Shown here piece by piece: positions 7,358 to 15,025 of a stretch of 64,000 nt of DNA; positions within the stretch are counted from its first letter, which is position 1, and every line of letters begins with the position of its first letter. The position numbers and the translations under genes are program-made. The stretch comes from Yinghuangia soli (GTDB taxonomy: Bacteria > Actinomycetota > Actinomycetes > Streptomycetales > Streptomycetaceae), in contig NZ_JAKFHA010000001.1 in the NCBI RefSeq assembly GCF_021502675.1, forward strand, positions 396,855-460,854, given 5' to 3'. Under the pieces are notes generated by a model. It searched no databases. It had not been told where the DNA came from and saw only the letters and a list, made by a program, of their open reading frames with translations.

Positions 7358-8708
7358 CCCGGTACGGCGCGCGTGCGTTGACCTCGGTCATGCGCTGCAC
7401 CACCGGGTCCCAGGGCTCGTCCGACGACGAGACCAGGCCGAAGTTGCTGTCCTGCCCGTCGTCCGGCTGCGCGCGGCCGCCGGTCGGGGAGTCCGCGTAC
7501 CGGTACCAGTGCACACCCACCACCCAGGGCGCGCCGAACAGCGGGCCGACATACTCGCCGTACCGCACGCCGCGCTGCTCCTGCGTCGCCTCGACGGGCA
7601 GGCCCGAGGGCACGGTGTTCGGCAGCCCGGCGTCCGCAGCGCGCGAGGACAGTTCGGTGACCAGGATCGGCCGGCCGCTGAGTTCGTGGAACGTGCGCAG
7701 GTCGGGCTCGGGCGGGTACGCCGGACCGGTCCAGGTCGGTGCGAGCGCCTCGGAGACCTCCGGGGTGTAGCGGTAGGCGTCGACGCTGAAGACGTCCACC
7801 CAGCGGCCCGCGGCCTTGACCACCTCGGCCGGCGTCCCCACGGCGGACGCCCGGACGCCCAGGATCAGGTGGTTCGCATCGAACGCCCGGACCGCGCGTA
7901 CCGCGACCTCGAAGTACCGTGCCGCGGCAAGCTCCAGGAAGCCGGCCGGGTTGCCGCGCAACTGCTCCGCGGCCGTGCGGCCGGGCGAGCCGACGGGCAG
8001 CGCCAGGTAGTCGTCCAGCAGCGTGGTCGCCGCCCGGCTGTCCGGACCCCAGCGGATGTCGTCGTCCAGGAACCAGCCCAGCAGCTGCCGGTCCTGCGCC
8101 AGCGGGGGCACCACGTTCGACGCGATCTCGCCCGCACGCCGCTCGAAATCCGGATCGAACCAGTCGGGCACCGCGCCCGGCTGCCACGGTCCGCTGAAGT
8201 CGATCACCTGCGTGTACGCGAACCGGCCCGCGAACAGCTCGGGCTGCGACCACGCCCCCAGTGTGTTGAACCCCCACGACTGCAGGCGGTCTCCGGCGGT
8301 CTGGGCCCAGGCGTCCGGCGTGGCGTACTTCCCGGCGACCGCATCGCAGTACGGGCAGCGGCCGGAACCGCGTTCGGACTCCTCCGTGGTGCGCACCCCG
8401 TTCACGCCCAGCGAGAAGAACGGCTTGGCGTCGGGGGACCGGAACGCCCACCGGCCATTGGCGTCCTGCATCACCTGGTAGTAGCGGTCCTTGCCTTCCT
8501 TCGCCGTATTCGGGAGGTTCGGGTCGACCTGCGGCGCGGAGGCCCCGAAGCGGCGCGGGGGCCCGGACTCCGACGTACAACCGGCCACGAGGACGAGGGC
8601 CAGGCCGAGGAGCAGCGGGCCGAACAGCAGGCGCGGTACGCGGCGTATGTCGCGACCCGGTATGCGTCGACACACTCTGTATCGACGCCGTACCTGCCGA
8701 TGCCGCAT
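7353..8708 (-). CDS. Secreted lipoprotein, agarase/GH-like TIM-barrel glycoside hydrolase
   Basis: A 451-residue exported protein. Arg-rich N-terminus, hydrophobic LLFGPLLLGLALVLVAGC and a lipobox cysteine indicate lipid anchoring on the outer face of the membrane. The mature part looks like a beta-agarase-type glycoside hydrolase: FFSLGVNGVR, WGFNTLGAWS, GWFLDDDIRWG (candidate acid/base region) and ILVTELSSRA (candidate glutamate nucleophile). HWYRYADSP near the end fits the substrate-binding aromatic cluster of such barrels. A CPYCD pair near residue 115 could form a disulphide. Start: ATG at 8708 with GGGAG upstream. Substrate unknown; no polysaccharide-use genes lie beside it. Confidence 0.75.
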   Translation of the reverse strand: MRHRQVRRRYRVCRRIPGRDIRRVPRLLFGPLLLGLALVLVAGCTSESGPPRRFGASAPQVDPNLPNTAKEGKDRYYQVMQDANGRWAFRSPDAKPFFSLGVNGVRTTEESERGSGRCPYCDAVAGKYATPDAWAQTAGDRLQSWGFNTLGAWSQPELFAGRFAYTQVIDFSGPWQPGAVPDWFDPDFERRAGEIASNVVPPLAQDRQLLGWFLDDDIRWGPDSRAATTLLDDYLALPVGSPGRTAAEQLRGNPAGFLELAAARYFEVAVRAVRAFDANHLILGVRASAVGTPAEVVKAAGRWVDVFSVDAYRYTPEVSEALAPTWTGPAYPPEPDLRTFHELSGRPILVTELSSRAADAGLPNTVPSGLPVEATQEQRGVRYGEYVGPLFGAPWVVGVHWYRYADSPTGGRAQPDDGQDSNFGLVSSSDEPWDPVVQRMTEVNARAPYRG

Positions 8709-8810
8709 AACCGACTCCCGTGGCCGCTCACGTACTCAGGATGGGTGGACGTGCGAGGTCGTGCGAGGTGGTCCGTGGGCGGTGACCTTACGCCAGATCG
8801 CGCGACGCCG

Positions 8811-9839
8811 TCATGAAGGCCCGCCCGCGGCCTGCGCCAGCCGCTGCGCCAGCGCGGTCAGGTCCGCGCAACGCCAAGGCCCGTACTCCTCAGCCCGGTC
8901 GGCACCCGGCAGCGGGACATGCACTGCGTCGCGCCACGCCTCCGGGATCGCGTCCAGCCCGTACACGGCTCCCGCCAACGCGCCGGTCACCGCGGCCACG
9001 GTGTCGGTGTCGCCGCCCAGGTCGACCGCGGCGCACACGGCGTCGGCGAACGTCGGCGTCGAGCGCAGCGCCCACACCGCCGAACCGAGCGCGGGCCACA
9101 CCGCGCCGTTGAACTCGGTGGCATCGTCCGGATGCCAATCGGGCGCAAGGACGACAGCCCACCGGGCCCGCTCCGCCTCGTCCACGAGCGCCAAGGCGGC
9201 TGGCAGCGCGGCAAGCGGGTCCCCGCCGCCGAGCGCGACGCGTACCAGCTCGTGGAAGACCACGCACCCCTCGCCTGTCGCCGGATCGGCATGCGTGAGC
9301 GCCGAGAGCGCCCGCGCGGCGCTGGTACTGGCGGTGGTCCCCTCCCCCGCGAAGAACACCGCTCCCGTCACCGCCCGCATCAACGAGCCGTTGCCGGCCG
9401 CCAGGTGATGGTGCGCCAGATAATCCTCCGCCGCCTCGTCCCAGGGCAGCCCCGACGTCAGCACCACTTCGGCCTGGAGCCCGATGTCCTTCGGCTCGTC
9501 CGCAGCCCAGCTCCGAAACCGCCGAAACACATCAGCCGGCTCCAACCCGCCATGCGCCGCCAACGAAAGCCCCACGTGCAACGCCATCTGCGTATCGTCC
9601 GTGGCCTCCCCGGGCTCCCACCCGCCACCGCCGCACATGCCGTCCCGCAGCGCCGCATCCCTCGTCGGAAACCGCCGTGAGAACCCCCCGGGCAAACCGA
9701 ACTCGAACGGCGCCCCCAACGCATCCCCGACGGCCAGCCCGACCACCGCCCCCGCAACGCGCCCCGACCGGCCTGGCGCGTCCGGCCCTCCGGTCACTTC
9801 GGGTCGGATGGGCCCGGTGGGTCCGGCGGACCCGGTCAA
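8811..9839 (-). CDS. ADP-ribosylglycohydrolase family protein (DraG-like)
   Basis: A 342-residue DraG/ARH-family protein that would remove ADP-ribose from proteins or other targets using two Mg2+ ions. The N-terminal GLAVGDALGAPFEF, the metal-binding ATDDTQM and the C-terminal LGGDTDTVAA are all present, so it should be active. The start appears to be TTG at 9839 with GGAG five bases upstream; a later GTG lacks a ribosome-binding site. No partner ADP-ribosyltransferase is visible nearby. The 204 bp upstream contain no recognisable gene. Confidence 0.9.
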   Translation of the reverse strand: MTGSAGPTGPIRPEVTGGPDAPGRSGRVAGAVVGLAVGDALGAPFEFGLPGGFSRRFPTRDAALRDGMCGGGGWEPGEATDDTQMALHVGLSLAAHGGLEPADVFRRFRSWAADEPKDIGLQAEVVLTSGLPWDEAAEDYLAHHHLAAGNGSLMRAVTGAVFFAGEGTTASTSAARALSALTHADPATGEGCVVFHELVRVALGGGDPLAALPAALALVDEAERARWAVVLAPDWHPDDATEFNGAVWPALGSAVWALRSTPTFADAVCAAVDLGGDTDTVAAVTGALAGAVYGLDAIPEAWRDAVHVPLPGADRAEEYGPWRCADLTALAQRLAQAAGGPS

Positions 9840-10043
9840 CGCGGCTCCGCCGGCTCAAGACAACCAAACTCCGACAACGGCCCCTCGACCCGACCTATAG
9901 CCACCATGCCGGCCATTGTGCCGCCCACCCACCGACGGCAACCATCCGGATTCCGACCGCCGCCCAGCCCACGGATCCCCGACCCCAGTCAAACCATCGG
10001 CTGTCCGACGGCCGCTCGGCCCACCAAACTCATTCCCCCTGAG

Positions 10044-10634
10044 TCACGCCACCGGATGCCGAGCCTGGAACGCCAGCCGCACATCGGCCTCCGCCGCCAG
10101 GTCGCCCAGCACCTCGTCCATCCCGCCGAAGACGTCCCACCGCTCACGCCCGGAACATGCCACCAGATGGTCCAGCACCAGGTCCTCGAGCAACGTCACA
10201 CGCGCGCCCTTCCAGACCTTGTCGGCCAGACACACGAGCAAGTCCTCGACCGCCAACCCGGGCTCCGACCACGTCCCATGCGTACAAGCGAAGCGCGCCA
10301 GCTCGGCGTCCACCCCGCTCTCGTAAAGGAGTTCGTACCCACCGAGCTCGTGCGCGTGCCCTGGGCCGGACAGTTCCTCCGGATGCACCGCCTTGCCGAT
10401 GTCGTGCGTCGCGGCCCCGAACAACACCGCCTCGCGGTCGAACTCCAGCTTCGGGTACTCCCGTTCGACCCACCCCACCAGCCGCCACGCCACGTCATGA
10501 ACCAACCGCAAGTGCGCCGCCAGCCGCGGCGGCGCGTCCACCCTGCACAACAGATCGACCACGCGATCGGGCAGGGGGCGAGGGTCCGGATCCGCGCCGT
10601 CCACCAGCGCCCGACGCAACGCTTCAGATGCCAT
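10044..10634 (-). CDS. HD-domain phosphohydrolase
   Basis: A 196-residue HD-superfamily protein. The metal-binding histidines and aspartates are visible as HLRLVHDVA, the defining ATHDIGKAVHPEE, and later HAHELGGYELLYE and CTHGTW. Such proteins hydrolyse phosphomonoesters or phosphodiesters, often of nucleotides; the substrate is unknown. The ATG at 10634 was chosen because TACCGT, a -10-like box, ends six bases before it, suggesting a leaderless transcript; a GTG directly upstream is an alternative. It is transcribed divergently from the methyltransferase. Confidence 0.85.
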   Translation of the reverse strand: MASEALRRALVDGADPDPRPLPDRVVDLLCRVDAPPRLAAHLRLVHDVAWRLVGWVEREYPKLEFDREAVLFGAATHDIGKAVHPEELSGPGHAHELGGYELLYESGVDAELARFACTHGTWSEPGLAVEDLLVCLADKVWKGARVTLLEDLVLDHLVACSGRERWDVFGGMDEVLGDLAAEADVRLAFQARHPVA

Positions 10635-10780
10635 CACCTAACGGTACGTCACCCCAGCAACCCTTCCGTGACGACTCCCCCACCCCCCGGCGAACGATGC
10701 GCATCGAATCCCTCGTCTCGACAACCCGACGGCTCGAAACCCGGTGGCCGGCATCAGGGGAACGTCGAAAGGATTCCCCC

Positions 10781-11386
10781 ATGTCCGACGCTTCTGTGCC
10801 CTCAGGTCCGCAGTCTTCCCCTACTCCCGCCCAGTCTCTGCTGGAACGGGCGTTGGCCCATGCCGAAGAGCTTGGGTTCGGGATGTCGAGTAATGGGGGG
10901 ACGGGGCGGTTGTTGGGGGTGTTGGCGGGGGCGGTGCCGGTGGGTGGGCGGGTTTTGGAGTTGGGGACTGGGACCGGGGTGGGGACGGCGGCGTTGGTGG
11001 GTGGGCTGGCGGGGCGGGGGGATGTCGGGGTGGAGACGGTGGAGTTGGATGCGGGGGTGGCGGCTCGGGCTCGGGACAATGCGTGGCCTGAGTGGGTGCG
11101 GTTCCATCTGGGGGATGCGGTCGAACTGCTGCCGGGGTTGGGGGTGTTCGACTTGGTGTACGCGGACTCGCCGGGTGGGAAGTGGTTCGGGTTGGAGTTG
11201 ACGATTGCCGCGTTGGGGCCGCGGGGGGTGTTGCTGGTGGACGACATGACGCCGGAGGCGTGGTGGTCGGAGGAGCATCGGGCGCATCAGGCGGGGGTGC
11301 GGGAGGCGCTGGTTTCGGATCCTCGGCTTGTGGTGTGCGAGCTGGATGCTGCGGGCGGGTTGATCTTGGCTACGCGGGTGGGGTGA
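10781..11386 (+). CDS. SAM-dependent O-methyltransferase-like protein
   Basis: A 201-residue class I methyltransferase. Motif I is VLELGTGTGVGTAAL, the acidic ribose-binding residue is in VETVELD, and LVYADSPGGKW and LLVDDMTP fit the O-methyltransferase family 3 layout. Methyl acceptor unknown. AAAGGA lies eight bases before the ATG. Base use differs sharply from its neighbours: glycine is mostly GGG and leucine often TTG, giving long G-runs on the coding strand and few C. This could mark recent transfer or strong strand asymmetry. Confidence 0.85.
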   Translation: MSDASVPSGPQSSPTPAQSLLERALAHAEELGFGMSSNGGTGRLLGVLAGAVPVGGRVLELGTGTGVGTAALVGGLAGRGDVGVETVELDAGVAARARDNAWPEWVRFHLGDAVELLPGLGVFDLVYADSPGGKWFGLELTIAALGPRGVLLVDDMTPEAWWSEEHRAHQAGVREALVSDPRLVVCELDAAGGLILATRVG

Positions 11387-11550
11387 GGGGTGGGTGGCGT
11401 AGCGGAGGGTTTGGAAGCGGGGGTGGGTTGAGGGGTGGGGTGGTGCGGCGGGGTTCTTGCGAGTGTGGGGTTTGGGCCTGCTATCGATTGGGGTTGATCG
11501 GTTCTTGATCAGTTTGCGTGGGGGTGATGATCGATTGGGCCGTACGCGCC

Positions 11551-11573
11551 GGTAGCCCCCCGATCGGGCTACC
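11551..11573 (+). promoter_or_regulatory. Hairpin in the leader of the repeat-protein gene
   Basis: Perfect 8-bp arms GGTAGCCC/GGGCTACC enclose a 7-base loop, 84 bp before the start of the secreted repeat protein. A smaller GCGCG-GGAAA-CGCG hairpin follows near 11588. They may be a terminator for the methyltransferase or a structured 5' UTR. The rest of the 271-bp spacer is G-rich with no gene visible. Confidence 0.55.
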
Positions 11574-11657
11574 CGCGGTGGCAGGGCGCGGGAAACGCGG
11601 TCAAGGGTGGGTGAAGGCCACTCGGCCCAACTCCCTGATGCAAAGGAATGCTTTGTC

Positions 11658-12416
11658 ATGCACAGCAAGTGGACTTCCGTCGCCCTCGCCGCCGCTCTTG
11701 GTGTGACCGTGGTGGGCTCGGGTGCCGGTGCCGCGGCCGCGTTCATCGAGAAGCCGGAGGCGCGGGTTGCCGCGCCGGCGTTGCCGGCGGTGCCGGATGC
11801 GGCCGGGACCGTGGGCCAGCTCGGCGCGCTGGGTTCGGTGCTCAAGACGGTCGGCGGGCTGGTGGGCGCGGCGTCCGTGGAGAAGCCGGATGCGGATGTC
11901 CTGGACGAGAAGCTCGCTGCGCTGGAGACGCTGGTCCAGAAGTTGAAGGACGTGGTGGGCGGGGCGGCGCCGGCGCTGCCGGGGACGCCGGCATTGCCCG
12001 GTACGCCTGCTCTTCCGGGTACTCCTGCTCTTCCGGGGACTCCTGCTCTTCCGGGGACGCCTTCGCTGCCGGATGCGCCCGCGCTTCCGGGGACGCCTGC
12101 TCTGCCGGGTACTCCGGCGTTGCCCGGGACGCCTGCCCTGCCGGGGACCCCCGCGCTGCCGGGTGCTGCCGAACTGCCGGTCAAGCCCCCGCCGGTGCTG
12201 CCGGTCGCGCCGCAGGCGGACGGGAAGGCGCTGCCGCTGCCGGGGCTCAGCCTCGACGAGGCGCTGGCCAGTCTGAAGAAGAACGCGGCGGCGCTGGTGG
12301 CCGCGGCGACGAAGGTGCCGCCGGACGTCGAGGCCGTCAAGGCGGCGGTGACGGCGCTGGCGACGGATCTGCTTGCGGTGGCGACTGCGACGGTGACGAA
12401 GCTGACCGGTCTGTAA
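11658..12416 (+). CDS. Secreted ALPGTP-repeat protein, function unknown
   Basis: A 252-residue protein with an N-terminal signal peptide (MHSKWTSVALAAALGVTVVG, cleavage probably near AAAAF), so it is exported. Residues 60-100 form an amphipathic segment (VLDEKLAALETLVQKLKD) that may coil. The centre has eleven hexapeptide units, mostly ALPGTP, predicted to be an extended proline-rich stalk. The C-terminus is helical (LDEALASLKKNAAALVAAATK) and has no membrane anchor. LPGTP resembles but is not the sortase motif LPxTG. AAGGA precedes the ATG at 11658; longer in-frame starts lack a signal peptide. I do not recognise the family. Confidence 0.8.
   Translation: MHSKWTSVALAAALGVTVVGSGAGAAAAFIEKPEARVAAPALPAVPDAAGTVGQLGALGSVLKTVGGLVGAASVEKPDADVLDEKLAALETLVQKLKDVVGGAAPALPGTPALPGTPALPGTPALPGTPALPGTPSLPDAPALPGTPALPGTPALPGTPALPGTPALPGAAELPVKPPPVLPVAPQADGKALPLPGLSLDEALASLKKNAAALVAAATKVPPDVEAVKAAVTALATDLLAVATATVTKLTGL
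11973..12170 (+). repeat. Eleven 18-bp coding repeats (ALPGTP)
   Basis: Eleven in-frame 18-bp units encode nine exact ALPGTP copies plus SLPDAP and ALPGAA variants. Units 3-5 are almost identical at DNA level (GCTCTTCCGGG-ACTCCT type), while others use different codons. This points to recent local expansion inside an older array. Confidence 0.9.
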
Positions 12417-12522
12417 GCGCAGCCGGCCAGGACTTGGTCGATCGTGCAGGAGTGGTTTCGGTGGAGGGCCGGGATTGCGTGGCGGTCGGTTGAGCGAGGC
12501 TGACCGGTCCGCCTCTGGGGTT

Positions 12523-12542
12523 CGGGTGCCTTCGGGTACCCG
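12523..12542 (+). terminator. Hairpin with UUCG tetraloop
   Basis: CGGGTGCC pairs with GGTACCCG (one G-U pair) across a TTCG loop, 107 bp after the repeat-protein stop. This is a stable rho-independent style hairpin ending that transcript. Confidence 0.7.
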
Positions 12543-12608
12543 GGCCTCGGGGGCGGACCGCGGTCTGTGCGGGGGCGGGTGCGGGTCCGGGTGGCATGCT
12601 GGCCGATC

Positions 12609-13082
12609 ATGGACGACATGGACGACATGGACGGTATGGACGACACGGCGGCCGGGGGCCGCGGGCCGCTGATGGTGCGCCAGGTCGCTTTGGCAGAGGC
12701 CCGCGAGATGTGCGATGCGGCGCTGGCCGAGGCGGCAGCGAGGGGGCTTGCGGTGTCGGTCGCGGTGGTGGACGGCGGCGGCAATCTGGTGGCGTTCGCG
12801 CGGATGGACGGCGCCGAGATCGCCGGGCCGGAGTTGGCGGTCGCCAAGGCGTACACCGCGGTCGCCAACAGCTGCGCGACGCACGAGCTGACCGAGGCGG
12901 CCGCGCCCGGGGGCGGGTTGTACGGGATCCATGCCGCCTCGGGCGGGCGGTACGTGGTCTTCGGCGGCGGGGTGCCGCTGCGCTGGGGCGGGCGGATCGT
13001 GGGCGGGGTGGGGGTCAGCGGGGCGCCGGACGCCGACGACGACATCGCCTGCGCCCAGGCAGCCGCGGACGCCTGGGCCTGA
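12609..13082 (+). CDS. HbpS/GlcG-family heme- or cofactor-binding protein
   Basis: A 157-residue protein of the GlcG/HbpS family. Characteristic segments are LAVSVAVVDGGGNLVAFARMDGA, SATHELTE-like NSCATHELTE and GGRIVGGVGVSGA. Streptomyces HbpS binds heme and tunes a two-component system, but cytoplasmic GlcG-like relatives have other, poorly known roles, and no signal peptide is seen here. The N-terminus is MDDMDDMDGMDD, encoded by four 9-bp units that each offer an ATG. CATGCT, a -10-like box, ends eight bases before the first of them, which supports a leaderless start at 12609. The next gene starts 12 bp after the stop. Confidence 0.8.
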   Translation: MDDMDDMDGMDDTAAGGRGPLMVRQVALAEAREMCDAALAEAAARGLAVSVAVVDGGGNLVAFARMDGAEIAGPELAVAKAYTAVANSCATHELTEAAAPGGGLYGIHAASGGRYVVFGGGVPLRWGGRIVGGVGVSGAPDADDDIACAQAAADAWA

Positions 13083-13093
13083 GGGGGGATCAG

Positions 13094-13756
13094 GTGGGAC
13101 GCGACAGTCTCGACGCCCTGGCGGCCGAGGCCGCAGCGCTGGTCGACGGGACGCGGCGCAAGGTGCTCGGCCTGGCCGGGCCGCCCGCGGCCGGCAAGTC
13201 GACGCTGGCCCGGCATCTCGTGGCAGCCGTGGACGCGCGGCTCGGCGCCGGCACCGCGGCGTACGTCCCGCTCGACGGCTTCCACCTGTCGGATCCGCAG
13301 CTGGTCCGCATCGGCCGCCTGGACCGCAAGGGCGCGCCGGATACGTTCGATGCGTGGGGCTACGCGGCGCTGCTGGGACGGCTGGTGGCCGAGCCTGACC
13401 ACGACGTGTACGTCCCGGACTACGACCGTGTGCTGCACGCGCCCGTGGCCGCCCGGCATGTCGTGCCGCCCGCCGCGCGCCTCATCGTGACCGAGGGCAA
13501 CTACCTTGCTGCGGACGCCCCGGAGTGGCGTGCGGCACGTAACCGCATCGACCTGCTCTGGTACGTGGAGACCCCGGATGCCGAGCGTGAGACGCGGCTG
13601 GTGGACCGGCAACGGGCAGGCGGGAAGGGCGAGTCCGCGGCCCGGGACTGGGTCGAGCGCAGCGACAGGCCGAACGGCGAATGGGTGAAGCCGTCCCAGG
13701 TGCACTGTGACCGCAGCGTGGTGCCACCGGAGTTGCCTCTGGAATCGGACAAATAG
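13094..13756 (+). CDS. P-loop nucleoside/nucleotide kinase family protein
   Basis: A 220-residue kinase of the phosphoribulokinase/uridine kinase/pantothenate kinase fold. Walker A is GPPAAGKST, followed by VPLDGFHLSD (family signature with the catalytic aspartate), RKGAPDTFDAWGY and VTEGNYL (Walker B region). Similar actinomycete proteins are annotated as nucleoside/nucleotide or fructose-transport kinases; the substrate is unknown. The GTG at 13094 has GGGGGGA five bases upstream. It follows the HbpS-like gene by 12 bp, so the two are probably one operon. Confidence 0.88.
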   Translation: MGRDSLDALAAEAAALVDGTRRKVLGLAGPPAAGKSTLARHLVAAVDARLGAGTAAYVPLDGFHLSDPQLVRIGRLDRKGAPDTFDAWGYAALLGRLVAEPDHDVYVPDYDRVLHAPVAARHVVPPAARLIVTEGNYLAADAPEWRAARNRIDLLWYVETPDAERETRLVDRQRAGGKGESAARDWVERSDRPNGEWVKPSQVHCDRSVVPPELPLESDK

Positions 13757-13832
13757 CGGCACAATTGAACGGTTGGCAAAGTTTCCGGCACCGGGGCCTC
13801 CGCAGGGCGCACAGGCCTGTCACCGTGTCGAT

Positions 13833-14876
13833 ATGACCACGGCCGGAGCTCCCACCGAAGAACCGCCGCGTACGGATACCGCGCCGACGATCCCGGCGCC
13901 CGCCGTAGAACCGCCCCGTACGGATATTGCACCGGCGATCCCGGCGCCCACGGGACCCCCGCAGCCGACGCCCGCCGCCTACCTGGTCGTCTCCGGGGAC
14001 TTGCTGGTGCTCGGCAAGCAGCCGGACGGCGACTCGGTACGGTTCCGGGCCCACGACCCGGAGATCCTGCGGCAGTTGGCGCATGGCGACCGCGTCGACA
14101 TCAAGGCCGACGGCAGCGTGCAGTTGCGCCTCGACGGCATCGACGCGCCCGAACTCCATTACGCGGGCCAGCAGCAGCCCTTCGGCGACCGTTCGCGCGA
14201 TGCGCTCCTGCGGCAGTTGGGGTTCGCGTCGGTGTCGCTGGCCGCCAATCACATGACGGTGACCGCCGCCGAGCCCGCGGTGCTGCCCGCGGTGATCGCC
14301 GCCCGGATGGTCGAAGTGCACGGCAGGCCCGTGGCGTTCCTGTTCACCGGCGATGCCGCGGCGGCCTTGGCGGAACGCGGCGGCAGCCGGATCGAGGTGG
14401 ACGCCGATCTGCTCGGGCAGAGCGCCAACCTGGGGATGCTGGCGTCCGGGGACGCGTATCCGCTGCTGTACACGTCGACCGGCCCCGAGTTGCGCGCCGC
14501 GATCGCCGCGACCGCGTCCCGGGCCCGCGCAGCGCACTTGGGCGTCTACGCGTCCGATGCGACCGCGCGTTTCCGCGTCGTCGACCACACGTCCGTCGGC
14601 CCCGGCGGCGACCTGGTGTTCCCGAAGATCTTCCGCCGCGTCACCGAGTGGCTGCGCGAGACCGAGGCCGCCATCGCCAACGAGACCGCGACGGGGTTGG
14701 GCGGGCCGCCGCCCGCGACGTTCCCGGCGTGGCTGCGCGCGAATCCGGGACGCAACGACCGCGTGGTGGTGGCCGGGAACCGGCGTTCGCAGGCCCTGCA
14801 TACCCTTCTCCAGCAGGGCGGGCACACCGTGACGATGTCCGCGGATCCGCTGACGCTGGTTTTCGTGGAGAAGTGA
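13833..14876 (+). CDS. Staphylococcal-nuclease-like (thermonuclease-fold) protein
   Basis: A 347-residue protein. The N-terminal ~45 residues are a Pro-rich tail with a repeated EPPRTDxAPxIPAP segment. Residues 55-190 include DSVRFRAHDPEIL and RLDGIDAPELHY, the latter matching the SNase-fold signature G-[IV]-D-[AT]-P-E; the catalytic arginines are not obvious. Unlike secreted thermonucleases there is no signal peptide. The C-terminal part (FPAWLRANPGRNDRVVVAG) is unassigned. The ATG at 13833 has no clear ribosome-binding site. A tandem-repeat array begins at its stop codon. Confidence 0.7.
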   Translation: MTTAGAPTEEPPRTDTAPTIPAPAVEPPRTDIAPAIPAPTGPPQPTPAAYLVVSGDLLVLGKQPDGDSVRFRAHDPEILRQLAHGDRVDIKADGSVQLRLDGIDAPELHYAGQQQPFGDRSRDALLRQLGFASVSLAANHMTVTAAEPAVLPAVIAARMVEVHGRPVAFLFTGDAAAALAERGGSRIEVDADLLGQSANLGMLASGDAYPLLYTSTGPELRAAIAATASRARAAHLGVYASDATARFRVVDHTSVGPGGDLVFPKIFRRVTEWLRETEAAIANETATGLGGPPPATFPAWLRANPGRNDRVVVAGNRRSQALHTLLQQGGHTVTMSADPLTLVFVEK

Positions 14877-14946
14877 CCTGCCGAAGTGACCTGCAGAAGT
14901 GAGCGGGAAAGTGACCTGGGGAAGTGGCGCGGAGAAGTGACGGGCC
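14870..14946. repeat. Six 12-13 bp tandem repeats spanning a stop codon
   Basis: Six head-to-tail units of GAAGTGACCTGSS type (five of 13 bp, one of 12 bp). The first unit contains the TGA stop of the nuclease-like gene. Because most units contain GTGA, each would also supply a stop in that frame. Confidence 0.8.
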
Positions 14947-14968
14947 GCGCCGCCGCACCCTGGCCGTA

Positions 14969-14984
14969 TTGAACGAGCGCTAGT
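14969..14984. promoter_or_regulatory. Putative degenerate TetR operator (copy 4)
   Basis: TTGAACGAGCGCTAGT matches the TGAACGATCGCTAA core of the other sites at 12 of 14 positions. It lies about 42 bp before the acyl-CoA synthetase start, similar to the spacing at the other sites. Confidence 0.4.
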
Positions 14985-15025
14985 ACGGTGCCCTCGTCTG
15001 CCCCTGCGAAGGCGAGGAGTCCGCG

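Noticed and set aside
11387-11657. Riboswitch (cyclic-di-AMP type) before the secreted protein
   Set aside because: Two hairpins are visible but the conserved core sequences of that class are not recognisable.
11973-12170. LPGTP repeats as sortase anchor signals
   Set aside because: Sortase needs LPxTG near the C-terminus followed by a hydrophobic helix and basic tail; here the order is LPGTP, it is internal, and no helix or tail follows.
10802-13762. Minus-strand open frame of 986 codons
   Set aside because: It is antisense to five well-supported plus-strand genes; long stop-free antisense frames are expected at this GC content and it is Arg/Pro/Ser/His-rich without domains.
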